A DNA stretch of 18,418 nt from CAZQYB01 sp964597535 (lineage in GTDB: Bacteria; Planctomycetota; Phycisphaerae; Sedimentisphaerales; Anaerobacaceae), in the NCBI GenBank assembly GCA_964597535.1, contig CAZQYB010000039.1:1-18418 (forward strand). Direction: 5' to 3'. Position 1 is the stretch's first letter. Each line of letters begins with the position of its first letter. The notes below the pieces were generated by a model. The model worked only from the letters and a program-made list of their open reading frames with translations. It did not search any database and had not been told where the DNA came from. The translations under genes were made by a program, and so were the position numbers. This document shows positions 1 to 6,157 of this stretch, piece after piece.

Positions 1-2
1 AC

Positions 3-422
3 CGTGAAGGACCTAACGATAAATTGTTCACTTTCCTGCAGGTCAATAATTTCGAGAGGGACCTCAAGATTGGCCCGGCTCCCGACAGCGCCCCTGAGCT
101 TGGGTTCCTTGCCGGCGCCGATTTAAGCACGCTAATTAACAGCGAAAAGAAGGCTACCGAGTATGCGCTTCTGACAGACAACCGTCCCTGCCTTACGCTG
201 CTTTTCGATAAGGTAAACGCTTACACCGTCGGCCAGTTCATTTATTTGTACGAGGTAACGACTTCTTTCGCAGGTGCATTGTTTGGCATCAACACTTATG
301 ACCAGCCCGCCGTCGAGCTGGGCAAGGAAGCTACCTTTGCTCTTATGGGCAGGGCCGGCTACGAAAAATTGGCGAAGCAAATTTTACCTCTCACCAGGAT
401 TGACGCAGAGTACCTGCTCTGA
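3..422 (+). CDS. pgi: Glucose-6-phosphate isomerase, C-terminal part (gene begins before the window)
   Basis: This cytoplasmic enzyme interconverts glucose-6-phosphate and fructose-6-phosphate (EC 5.3.1.9). The frame is open from the first bases of the window with no stop, so only about 139 C-terminal residues are present and the true start lies upstream; a TTG at 24 is internal. The recognisable part is the C-terminal block GQFIYLYEVTTSFAGALFGI followed by DQPAVELGK. It matches the conserved DQPGVE-x-GK segment of bacterial isomerases of the shorter, Thermotoga-like type and keeps the basic lysine. The stop at 420-422 is followed 46 bases later by the guanylyltransferase start, so the two are probably co-transcribed. 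Both act around fructose-6-phosphate, which fits a route towards GDP-mannose. The family call rests on this C-terminal motif alone. Confidence 0.85.
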   Translation, partial: REGPNDKLFTFLQVNNFERDLKIGPAPDSAPELGFLAGADLSTLINSEKKATEYALLTDNRPCLTLLFDKVNAYTVGQFIYLYEVTTSFAGALFGINTYDQPAVELGKEATFALMGRAGYEKLAKQILPLTRIDAEYLL

Positions 423-468
423 TATACTTGTGCTTAGCCGATTCTCCGACAGGTAAAAGGAGTTAGCA

Positions 469-1557
469 ATGGATTATGCGGTGGTGATGGCAGGGGGCAC
501 AGGGAAAAGATTATGGCCCCTCAGCCGACAAAAACGGCCAAAGCAAGTCTTAAAATTGCTTGACGGCCAAACGCTTCTTCGCCGTTGTTTCGAGCGCCTC
601 TCACCAATTTTTGACATAAGAAATATAATCATTCTCACAAACGCCGGCTATGCAGACCTCGTACGTGAAAATCTTCCTGAACTGCCATATGATAATGTTA
701 TCGCCGAGCCGGCCGTCAGGGATACTGCCGGAGCCATTGGTCTGGCAGCCGGCATCCTGACCAAGTATGACGCCAACGCCACGATGGCTGTCGTTACCGC
801 CGACCAGCTAATAGAGCCGGCAGATGCCCTACAGCAGGCCATCAAGGACGCTTTGACCTTTGTAAATAATAACCCGGACCACTTAACCACCTTCGGCATC
901 AAGCCGACCTTCGCCAGCACCCAGCTCGGCTATATAAAATGCGGCGCTGTTCAGAAATATCCGGACTATGAGAGCACAATATATTCTGTGGAAGCATTCA
1001 AAGAAAAACCGAATGAAGCGACCGCAAACGAGTATCTGGGCTCCGGCCAATACCTATGGAACTCCGGAATGTTTGTCTGGAAGGCCAAAACAATCCTGGC
1101 CAATCTCGAAAAGTTTCTGCCTGAAGCCACCGAGCCGCTGCGCCAGATTCAGCAAGGCTGGGACAGCCCCAATCAAAGGCAAATACTCCAGGACTGGTTC
1201 CTGAAACTGCCCAAAATCAGCATTGACTATGCAGTTATGGAAAAAGCAGACGAGGTCTATGTGATTAAGTTGGATTGTCGCTGGTTTGATATGGGCTCCT
1301 TCGCTGCTCTCGCTGATATTATCAGTTCCGACAAGGACAATAATATCGTTGTAGCCGGCACAAGCCAGCTTCTCGAATGCAAAAACAGTATCGTAGTCAC
1401 CGAAGACCACGGCCATTTAATCGCCGCCATCGGCCTGGAAAACATAGTCGTGGCCCACAGCCCTGACGCCACGCTCGTATGCCACATTGACAAGACAGAG
1501 AAATTAAAGGAACTGCTCGATTTGATAAAGCAACAGGCCGGCGAAAAATTCCTGTAA
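469..1557 (+). CDS. manC: Mannose-1-phosphate guanylyltransferase
   Basis: It makes GDP-mannose from mannose-1-phosphate and GTP (EC 2.7.7.13) in the cytoplasm, supplying mannose, fucose or rhamnose donors for glycans. The 362-residue protein is a single nucleotidyltransferase domain without the fused isomerase cupin of longer ManC proteins. Visible motifs are GGTGKRLWPLSR (9-20) with PKQ (24-26), EPAVRDTA (80-87), ADQ (111-113), GYI (154-156), FKEKP (177-181), WNSGMF (197-202), SIDYAVMEK (251-259) and WFDMGS (272-277). Most relatives have ADH at the 111-113 position; here the histidine is glutamine while the metal-binding aspartate is kept. A strong ribosome site, AAAGGAG, ends 6 bases before the ATG. 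It follows pgi by 46 bases and is followed by ruvX, all on the same strand. The symbol is assigned by function; other sugar-1-phosphate guanylyltransferases are a minor alternative. Confidence 0.9.
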   Translation: MDYAVVMAGGTGKRLWPLSRQKRPKQVLKLLDGQTLLRRCFERLSPIFDIRNIIILTNAGYADLVRENLPELPYDNVIAEPAVRDTAGAIGLAAGILTKYDANATMAVVTADQLIEPADALQQAIKDALTFVNNNPDHLTTFGIKPTFASTQLGYIKCGAVQKYPDYESTIYSVEAFKEKPNEATANEYLGSGQYLWNSGMFVWKAKTILANLEKFLPEATEPLRQIQQGWDSPNQRQILQDWFLKLPKISIDYAVMEKADEVYVIKLDCRWFDMGSFAALADIISSDKDNNIVVAGTSQLLECKNSIVVTEDHGHLIAAIGLENIVVAHSPDATLVCHIDKTEKLKELLDLIKQQAGEKFL

Positions 1558-1612
1558 TGTCCGCCGTGCAGAATGAATGATAACCAACCAAATACTGACG
1601 GGGGTAACCCAA

Positions 1613-2023
1613 ATGCGGTACCTGGCAATAGATTATGGTGCCAAACACACAGGTTTGGCAATTTGCGACCCAGCCGAGACCCTTGCTTCGCCGCTGACTG
1701 TAATCGAGGGACAAAAGGACCTGCCAAAGAAGATTGCTGAAGTAGTCGAGGCCGAAAACGTCAAAGCCATTGTAATCGGCCTGCCTTTGAATATGGACGA
1801 CTCCGCCGGCCCTCAGGCCAAACTTGTCTTCCAGTTCGCTGAGCAGTTGGAAAAAGTCCTTAATATTCCCATCCATTTTCAGGATGAAAGATTGAGCACT
1901 TTCAGCGCCGCCGAAAAGTTGGCTTCTGCCGACTTTAGCAGAAAGAAGAAAAAGAAGCGCCTCGATGCCATCGCCGCCGCAGAAATATTAGAAGCATTTC
2001 TCGAACAAAAAAATTCACAATAA
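1613..2023 (+). CDS. ruvX: Putative pre-16S rRNA nuclease / Holliday junction resolvase-like RuvX (YqgF)
   Basis: This RNase H-fold nuclease of the YqgF/RuvX family is implicated in processing the 16S rRNA 5' end, and historically in Holliday junction resolution. The frame is open from 1577, but I choose the ATG at 1613. The DYG motif then falls at residues 6-8 as in the family, and a GGGGGT purine stretch precedes this ATG, giving 136 residues, a normal length. The acidic active-site set is complete: D7 in IDYGAKHTGLA, E92 in QDERLSTFSAAE and D118 in RLDAIAAAEILEAFL. The VIGLPLNMD segment (54-62) is also typical. A lysine run (KKKKK, 111-115) sits just before the third acidic motif, in an A-rich stretch of DNA. 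It follows manC by 55 bases and is probably the last gene of that run. Confidence 0.9.
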   Translation: MRYLAIDYGAKHTGLAICDPAETLASPLTVIEGQKDLPKKIAEVVEAENVKAIVIGLPLNMDDSAGPQAKLVFQFAEQLEKVLNIPIHFQDERLSTFSAAEKLASADFSRKKKKKRLDAIAAAEILEAFLEQKNSQ

Positions 2024-2100
2024 TCTCTGTTTGTCAGAACAAAATCAAACTGCTGAACCAATTGCTCAATGAAGTTGCGAAGTACCTCTCACATCGGCAA

Positions 2101-2132
2101 AATAAAAAGACCCATCGACACGATGGGTCTTT
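2101..2132 (-). terminator. Rho-independent terminator facing the minus strand
   Basis: A perfect 12-bp stem (2106-2117 pairing with 2121-2132, core GACCCATCG/CGATGGGTC) encloses a 3-base ACA loop. Read on the minus strand, the stem runs straight into a T-rich tract (complement of AATAAAAA at 2101-2108), the arrangement of an intrinsic terminator. It lies about 90 bases beyond the stop of the minus-strand membrane protein gene (2224-2769). On the plus strand the same hairpin is 82 bases past the ruvX stop but is followed by TTTGGGTCTCC, a poor U-tract, so it probably serves the minus strand mainly while separating the two convergent units. Confidence 0.8.
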
Positions 2133-2182
2133 GGGTCTCCAGTTTTGTCATTTTGGGTCTTACTTCAACATTATAGTTAACA

Positions 2183-2209
2183 TCACCGCACCATTTTAAC
2201 TATTGCCGC
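2183..2209 (-). repeat. Imperfect direct repeat, copy A
   Basis: This 27-bp segment is 22/27 identical to 2798-2824, with a 13-bp identical core at its left end (TCACCGCACCATT). Read on the minus strand it encodes the tail AAIVKMVR followed by TGA; the other copy encodes VAIVRMVR and TGA. It lies just beyond the stop of the 181-residue membrane protein gene. The differences between copies fall largely at positions that conserve the peptide, suggesting both derive from the ends of related coding sequences. Confidence 0.6.
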
Positions 2210-2223
2210 TGGGCCGTCCTGAT

Positions 2224-2769
2224 TTACTTATTGCTCTTTTGCTCGTTCTTTGGTTTCTCACCAACAAAGCTGGGAACGAGCCACTGAAGAAGCAGGTAAA
2301 CAAACCATATCCCGAAGAAGCCAATCACTCCACCGACTGTGCCTGATAGGATACACATTCCTACTAATTCGTATGTGGACAAATTTATCAAAAAACTTTT
2401 TAAGAGCCTGTCCAGTTCGACCGTTGCCGCTTTATAATCTTTATAATATTTTGGTGGATGTCCACATATAAAACCTCCTACGTAGTCGCCCTTTACTGCC
2501 CATTTCTTTATTCGGTCTGCGTACCCATTAACATTGCTCATATCAATAAGGCTAAATTTAAACACTATAGGAGCGCCCGCCCTCACAGCTCGGACATTAT
2601 AATTGTCCAGGCCATGTTTTATTATGTAGTCTACTCGCTTACATTCGAGGTCTATTTGTCCGAAATAGTGCTCGTAATAAACTATTACAGTGCCAGCACC
2701 CGCGCATAAAATGGCAGCAATTATAGCCAAATCAAGTATTATTCCTCGAAAACCGTGTCCCCGATTCAC
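2224..2769 (-). CDS. Unrecognised membrane protein with two membrane spans
   Basis: I do not recognise a family for this 181-residue protein. It starts with GTG at 2769, preceded by a good ribosome site (AGGGAGA, about 5 bases away). A first hydrophobic span covers about residues 9-31 and a second about 135-165. Between them is a roughly 100-residue mixed-charge domain (contains FICGHPPKYYKDYK at 100-113), and the tail is charged (EKPKNEQKSNK). With a basic start, the loop between the spans is predicted to face outside and both ends the cytoplasm. The gene stands between two copies of a diverged 27-bp direct repeat (2183-2209 and 2798-2824), has a clean terminator downstream and a decayed coding stretch upstream on the same strand. 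Reading-frame length, the ribosome site and the terminator argue that it is a real gene. Function unknown. Confidence 0.65.
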   Translation of the reverse strand: MNRGHGFRGIILDLAIIAAILCAGAGTVIVYYEHYFGQIDLECKRVDYIIKHGLDNYNVRAVRAGAPIVFKFSLIDMSNVNGYADRIKKWAVKGDYVGGFICGHPPKYYKDYKAATVELDRLLKSFLINLSTYELVGMCILSGTVGGVIGFFGIWFVYLLLQWLVPSFVGEKPKNEQKSNK

Positions 2770-2797
2770 AGTTTCTCCCTTTCAAAAAGGTCTGCTT

Positions 2798-2824
2798 TCA
2801 CCGCACCATTCTAACAATCGCTAC
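2798..2824 (-). repeat. Imperfect direct repeat, copy B
   Basis: This is the second copy of the 27-bp repeat at 2183-2209 (22/27 identical). On the minus strand it is the end of the decayed coding stretch, giving VAIVRMVR and TGA. It ends 28 bases before the GTG of the 181-residue membrane protein gene, so the two copies bracket that gene 615 bases apart. Confidence 0.6.
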
Positions 2825-3184
2825 TCTTAATTCCAATGATAGCTTCGGCCACCGCTCCACAATCAGCCTTAAATCTGCATCAATTTCGCCTCTTTGTGTG
2901 CTTGCACCCATAAAAGAGGAACGTTTTTTGGCCTCGGAATTTATTCGACCGTTTGCCTAATAGTAATCCTTTCTCCGCCGCAGTTCCGCGAAAACTTCCA
3001 CCCCCAAAGCCCCGTCGAATTTGCAGGTTGGTGTAGTCAAGCTGGAGTTGACACCAGCGATGGCGTTGGGCTTGACGAACGAAGTTTGGTCGGTTTTGAA
3101 AAATATGTTCTTTATCCGGTGCATGTCAGCAGCCTCCAAAGTTGCAACTGGGCCGAGCAGCGCAACAACGTCTTGGAATCGGCT
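2798..3184 (-). pseudogene. Decayed coding stretch, interrupted by an in-frame stop
   Basis: On the minus strand one frame reads from about 3184 to a TGA at 2798-2800 with a single TAG at 2957-2959. The part after the internal stop is protein-like, with a D-A-D-L-R-L-I-V-E segment running into RWPKLSLELRVAIVRMVR and stop. The part before it contains SSLTTPTCKFDGALGVEVF and ELRRRKDYY. No start codon with a ribosome site is evident, and a stop precedes the frame at 3185-3187. The W-P-x-L...A-I-V-x-M-V tail reminds me of C-terminal ends of planctomycete hypothetical proteins, but I cannot name a family. This occupies most of the 2770-3248 gap between the VWA gene and the membrane protein gene; nothing else was seen there. 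A short functional peptide starting at an internal ATG (37 residues) is an alternative. Confidence 0.4.
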
Positions 3185-3248
3185 TTAGAAGTACATCAAC
3201 GCAAAAAATGTTTACCAATATCATGAGGGACTACCTCATTTTGTGGTA

Positions 3249-5396
3249 CTACCTTTCATTCGCGTCGTCTTCAGTTCCGCTTAACTCGACATCCGCTTTT
3301 CTCATCAGTTGGTTGGCTTTCGATATCAAATCAACAAGCTCGATAATGTCGGCGTCGCCGGGCCGTTCGTGAAGCACGGCCTGGGCACGGTGCAGGGTAT
3401 CACTCAATTTTGCCCCTTTGGCCCAGTAGCTTTTCCGCAGAATCTCCGCAAACTCGGCATTAACAGTGGCCAATCTGAAATTGAAAGTCGAAGCAGTTGT
3501 AAAGCCCGTGTCAATCTCCTTCTCAGCCAACGGCGTAAAATCTTCGGTAGCTATGGAACTGTTGAATTCGGTCGCAACCATAGTATCGGCGTCTTTATAG
3601 CGGACATAAGTGGTGGCCACGGTACCTTCTTTGTCAGGCCACAGCTTCAATTCATAAAGGGCCGTCACCGAATGGCCGGCTCCAACTTCACCGCCGTCAT
3701 ACTTGTCGTCTCGGAACTTATCATCGGGAACGTCCCTGTTCTCATAGCCAATCAGCCGATAGCTCCTTACAACCGCCGGGTTGAAATCAACCTGCACTTT
3801 GACGTCTCTGGCGACAACCTGCAAGGTGCCGGTCAGGTTGTCCTCAAAAATCCGCTTCGCCTCAGTAATGGTGTCGATATAAGCGTAGTGTCCGTTACCC
3901 TTGTCGCCGAGTCTCTCCATCAGAACATCGTTATAATTGCCCATCCCAAAACCGATAGCCGAAAGCGTAATCCCTTTTTCCGCCTTTTTCTTGATAACTT
4001 CCAGAATGTCGTCAGCTCCGGTCTGGCCGACGTTAGCCACGCCATCCGAGCAAAGGATAACGCGATTGATATAGCCTTTCCTGTATGCGCTCTCGGCCAT
4101 TTCGTAACCGATTCGAATTCCTTCCTCGGCGTATGTTGAGCCGCCGGCATGCAGTGATTCGATTGTGGCCAAAATCTCATCCTTTTCGTCGAGTCGCCTG
4201 TGGCCCATAACTTTTCTGCCCCGGCTGCCGTAAACGGCTATCCCTATTCGGTCCTCTTCTCTCAACCTCTCTACCAGCATTCGCAGCGCTTTTTTGACCA
4301 GACCGAGGCGGTTTTCTCGATTCATTGACCCGGATACATCAATCACAAATGTTAAAACCGCCGGCTTACGGTTCTCCTCACTTATCTGCATTGCCTTTAG
4401 GCCCAGCCGCAGCAGGTAGCTGTTCTTCCGCCCGGTCCCGAATTTCCACGGCGCAGCCTCAGCATACACTCTAAAGACATCTTCCTGCGGTGCGGGGTAA
4501 TCGTATTTGAAATAATTGACAAATTCTTCAACTCTTACCGCTTTTTCCGGCGGCAGATGTCCATCGTGCAGGAACCTGCGGACAATCGTATAGCTGCCGG
4601 TATCGACATCCGTTGCGAAAGTGGACAGATGGTCGTCCTCGGTATCAACAAAGGGATTCACGCCGTAATTCTTAAAGAACACCCCGTCAAAAGCTTCACC
4701 ATTTGGCGGCGTAGTCCCGCCGTGCGCCATCGGGTAACCGCCCGGACCCGGTTCCGGCTTGGGCGGCTTGGGCGTGCCGACAAAAGCCAGTTTACGTCCT
4801 GCACTTCCTCCCAGGGGCTTCCATTCTGATGCTATCGGCCCACCTTCTCTCTCTCCCATAACACGGATATTAGATGATGTTGAAGATACTTCACTCGCCG
4901 TTACATTTGTTATTTTCGGTGCGCTCAGAGTATAACTATCTCTCGGGCTGGACACCGGCCGCTTATCCTTTGCCTTTGCAAGCTTTGCACCACTTTCGTC
5001 CCTCAACTGCGGAACAGAATCTTTCGCCGGTTCCAGGACCGCAACCGATTTGCCAGATATTGATATTTCACTATCAACCGTACCCCCATTAAAGGCTATT
5101 TTGCGGGCGAGCGACCAAGCTGCAGGTTTGGCTTTCTGCAGCCTCGGCATCGTTAAGGCAATCACTATACTGCAGACAATAAGGATTGACGCCGCATACG
5201 CGAGTATCCTCGGCCATTTGGTTTTTGTTAGTTTATGCTTTCCATCTTGCTGCCGAGCCTTGTTTGACTTCGCGAGTTTACTGAGAGCCTCATTTGTCAG
5301 CGATTTGCTAAAGGCCTCGCTGGGTTCATTTGAATCACCTGTCAGTTTGACCAATCGCGAAATATTCTTTTCAAGATTTTTATCTTTTCGTTTCAT
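3249..5396 (-). CDS. Membrane-anchored von Willebrand factor A / DUF3520 protein (YfbK-like), possible anti-sigma factor or sensor
   Basis: The 715-residue protein has a hydrophilic N-terminal section of about 60 residues (cytoplasmic by prediction), one membrane span at about 64-83, and a long linker with a proline-rich stretch near 209-222. A YfbK-type N-terminal domain follows (about 237-310, with FATDVDTGSYTIVRRFLHDG), then a VWA domain (about 345-525) and a DUF3520-like C-terminal domain (about 527-700). The VWA metal site looks complete: DVSGS at 353-357, T421 in GGSTYAEEG and D451 in CSDGVANVG, so it probably binds a divalent ion and a protein ligand outside the membrane. Its ATG overlaps the sigma factor stop (ATGA, 5393-5396), a hallmark of translational coupling and of sigma/anti-sigma pairs. 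The N-terminal section lacks the HxxxCxxC zinc motif of classical ZAS anti-sigma domains, so the anti-sigma role is inferred from context. The VWA/YfbK family call is firm. Confidence 0.9.
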   Translation of the reverse strand: MKRKDKNLEKNISRLVKLTGDSNEPSEAFSKSLTNEALSKLAKSNKARQQDGKHKLTKTKWPRILAYAASILIVCSIVIALTMPRLQKAKPAAWSLARKIAFNGGTVDSEISISGKSVAVLEPAKDSVPQLRDESGAKLAKAKDKRPVSSPRDSYTLSAPKITNVTASEVSSTSSNIRVMGEREGGPIASEWKPLGGSAGRKLAFVGTPKPPKPEPGPGGYPMAHGGTTPPNGEAFDGVFFKNYGVNPFVDTEDDHLSTFATDVDTGSYTIVRRFLHDGHLPPEKAVRVEEFVNYFKYDYPAPQEDVFRVYAEAAPWKFGTGRKNSYLLRLGLKAMQISEENRKPAVLTFVIDVSGSMNRENRLGLVKKALRMLVERLREEDRIGIAVYGSRGRKVMGHRRLDEKDEILATIESLHAGGSTYAEEGIRIGYEMAESAYRKGYINRVILCSDGVANVGQTGADDILEVIKKKAEKGITLSAIGFGMGNYNDVLMERLGDKGNGHYAYIDTITEAKRIFEDNLTGTLQVVARDVKVQVDFNPAVVRSYRLIGYENRDVPDDKFRDDKYDGGEVGAGHSVTALYELKLWPDKEGTVATTYVRYKDADTMVATEFNSSIATEDFTPLAEKEIDTGFTTASTFNFRLATVNAEFAEILRKSYWAKGAKLSDTLHRAQAVLHERPGDADIIELVDLISKANQLMRKADVELSGTEDDANER

Positions 5397-5974
5397 AATT
5401 TTTGCCTCTGCTTATCAAGAGGTGCTGTTTGTTTAAGTTGGCGGCGAAGAGAAATCCTCGCCCGATACAACAAACTATGCACCGCCTTTTCTGTAATACC
5501 TATCCGCTGAGCAATGTCACGTGCTGACAAACCTTCAACATACTTTGTTTTTAGCACCGCTTGTTCTTTACTTTCCAATTTGCTCAACGCTGTCCGGACG
5601 ATTACCGCGGTCTCTTTCTGTTCGAGCACCTCATCGGGCAGCGGCTCGCTGTCAATCGCTTCAAGGTATCTGCTGATATCGCCGTCAACGCTCGGCCGGT
5701 TTGCCCGCCTTCTCATCTCGAGGCGGATATTGTTACGGGCGATGCCGAATATCCATTCATCAGGACTGCCCCTCGATGGGTCATAACCGCCACATCCCCG
5801 CACAGCGTCGAAAACCGTCTTTTGAACCAGCTCTTCAGCGAGCGAAGGATTTGGCCAGCGCCTCATAAACATACCGTAAAGCTGCGGTATCTCTCTGCTG
5901 ATAAACTCACGCCATATATCAGCATCGCCTCTCGCTATCCCCGCCCAGCTTTGTTGTTCCAGTTCGCCTGTCAC
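5393..5974 (-). CDS. ECF-type RNA polymerase sigma factor
   Basis: The 193-residue protein has the two-domain layout of group IV (extracytoplasmic function) sigma factors. Sigma region 2 spans about residues 17-92, with AEELVQKTVFDAVRG (46-60) for region 2.2 and WIFGIARNNIRLEMRRR (74-90) for 2.3-2.4. An acidic linker follows, then sigma region 4 at about 120-180, whose helix-turn-helix reads LSARDIAQRIGITEKAVHSL (149-168) and RAR. It directs RNA polymerase to a set of promoters that cannot be identified here. The start is GTG at 5974 with AAAGG about 11 bases upstream; this spacing is a little long. Its stop overlaps the VWA gene start by ATGA, so the two are made together and probably interact. 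A 183-base gap separates it from the protease gene upstream on the same strand; a 10-bp palindrome lies in that gap near the start. Confidence 0.92.
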   Translation of the reverse strand: MTGELEQQSWAGIARGDADIWREFISREIPQLYGMFMRRWPNPSLAEELVQKTVFDAVRGCGGYDPSRGSPDEWIFGIARNNIRLEMRRRANRPSVDGDISRYLEAIDSEPLPDEVLEQKETAVIVRTALSKLESKEQAVLKTKYVEGLSARDIAQRIGITEKAVHSLLYRARISLRRQLKQTAPLDKQRQKL

Positions 5975-5988
5975 TCGAACTTACCTTT

Positions 5989-5998
5989 CTGGTACCAG
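5989..5998. repeat. 10-bp palindrome CTGGTACCAG upstream of the sigma factor gene
   Basis: A perfect 10-bp inverted repeat lies 14 bases upstream of the GTG start of the sigma factor gene (minus strand). Its position in the 5' leader would suit an operator or an mRNA hairpin near the ribosome site. It is short enough to be chance, and no second copy was noticed. Confidence 0.25.
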
Positions 5999-6157
5999 TT
6001 TCTATTAACTATTATGCGCGCAGAGACCAAATTACTCACACTTTTTTTGATGTTTCCCTTATACCCCCATACCGGATTTGGGCATGTTTACTGTACCAAT
6101 TCCAACACTCTTGAATTTAAGGCGAACCTCGGTATCAAACCATCACCCGTGATGAAA

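Noticed and set aside
1937..1960. A-rich lysine run in ruvX as a possible frameshift site
   Set aside because: It is not a full slippery heptamer, and the frame continues straight into the conserved third active-site motif.
2894..3226. Plus-strand 110-codon open frame opposite the decayed stretch
   Set aside because: No ribosome site, cysteine-rich and unpatterned composition, and the opposite strand is the one that reads as protein-like.
3223..3239. Hairpin ATGAGG-5 bases-CCTCAT downstream of the VWA gene stop
   Set aside because: The 6-bp stem is weak and no T-run follows directly on the minus strand, so I do not call it a terminator.
3309..4139. Long plus-strand frame (276 codons) inside the VWA gene
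   Set aside because: It is antisense to a well-recognised VWA domain; the minus-strand product has intact motifs throughout.
6141..6154. Inverted repeat CATCAC-CC-GTGATG just after the protease stop
   Set aside because: The stem is short with a 2-base loop and no U-tract; a terminator cannot be supported.
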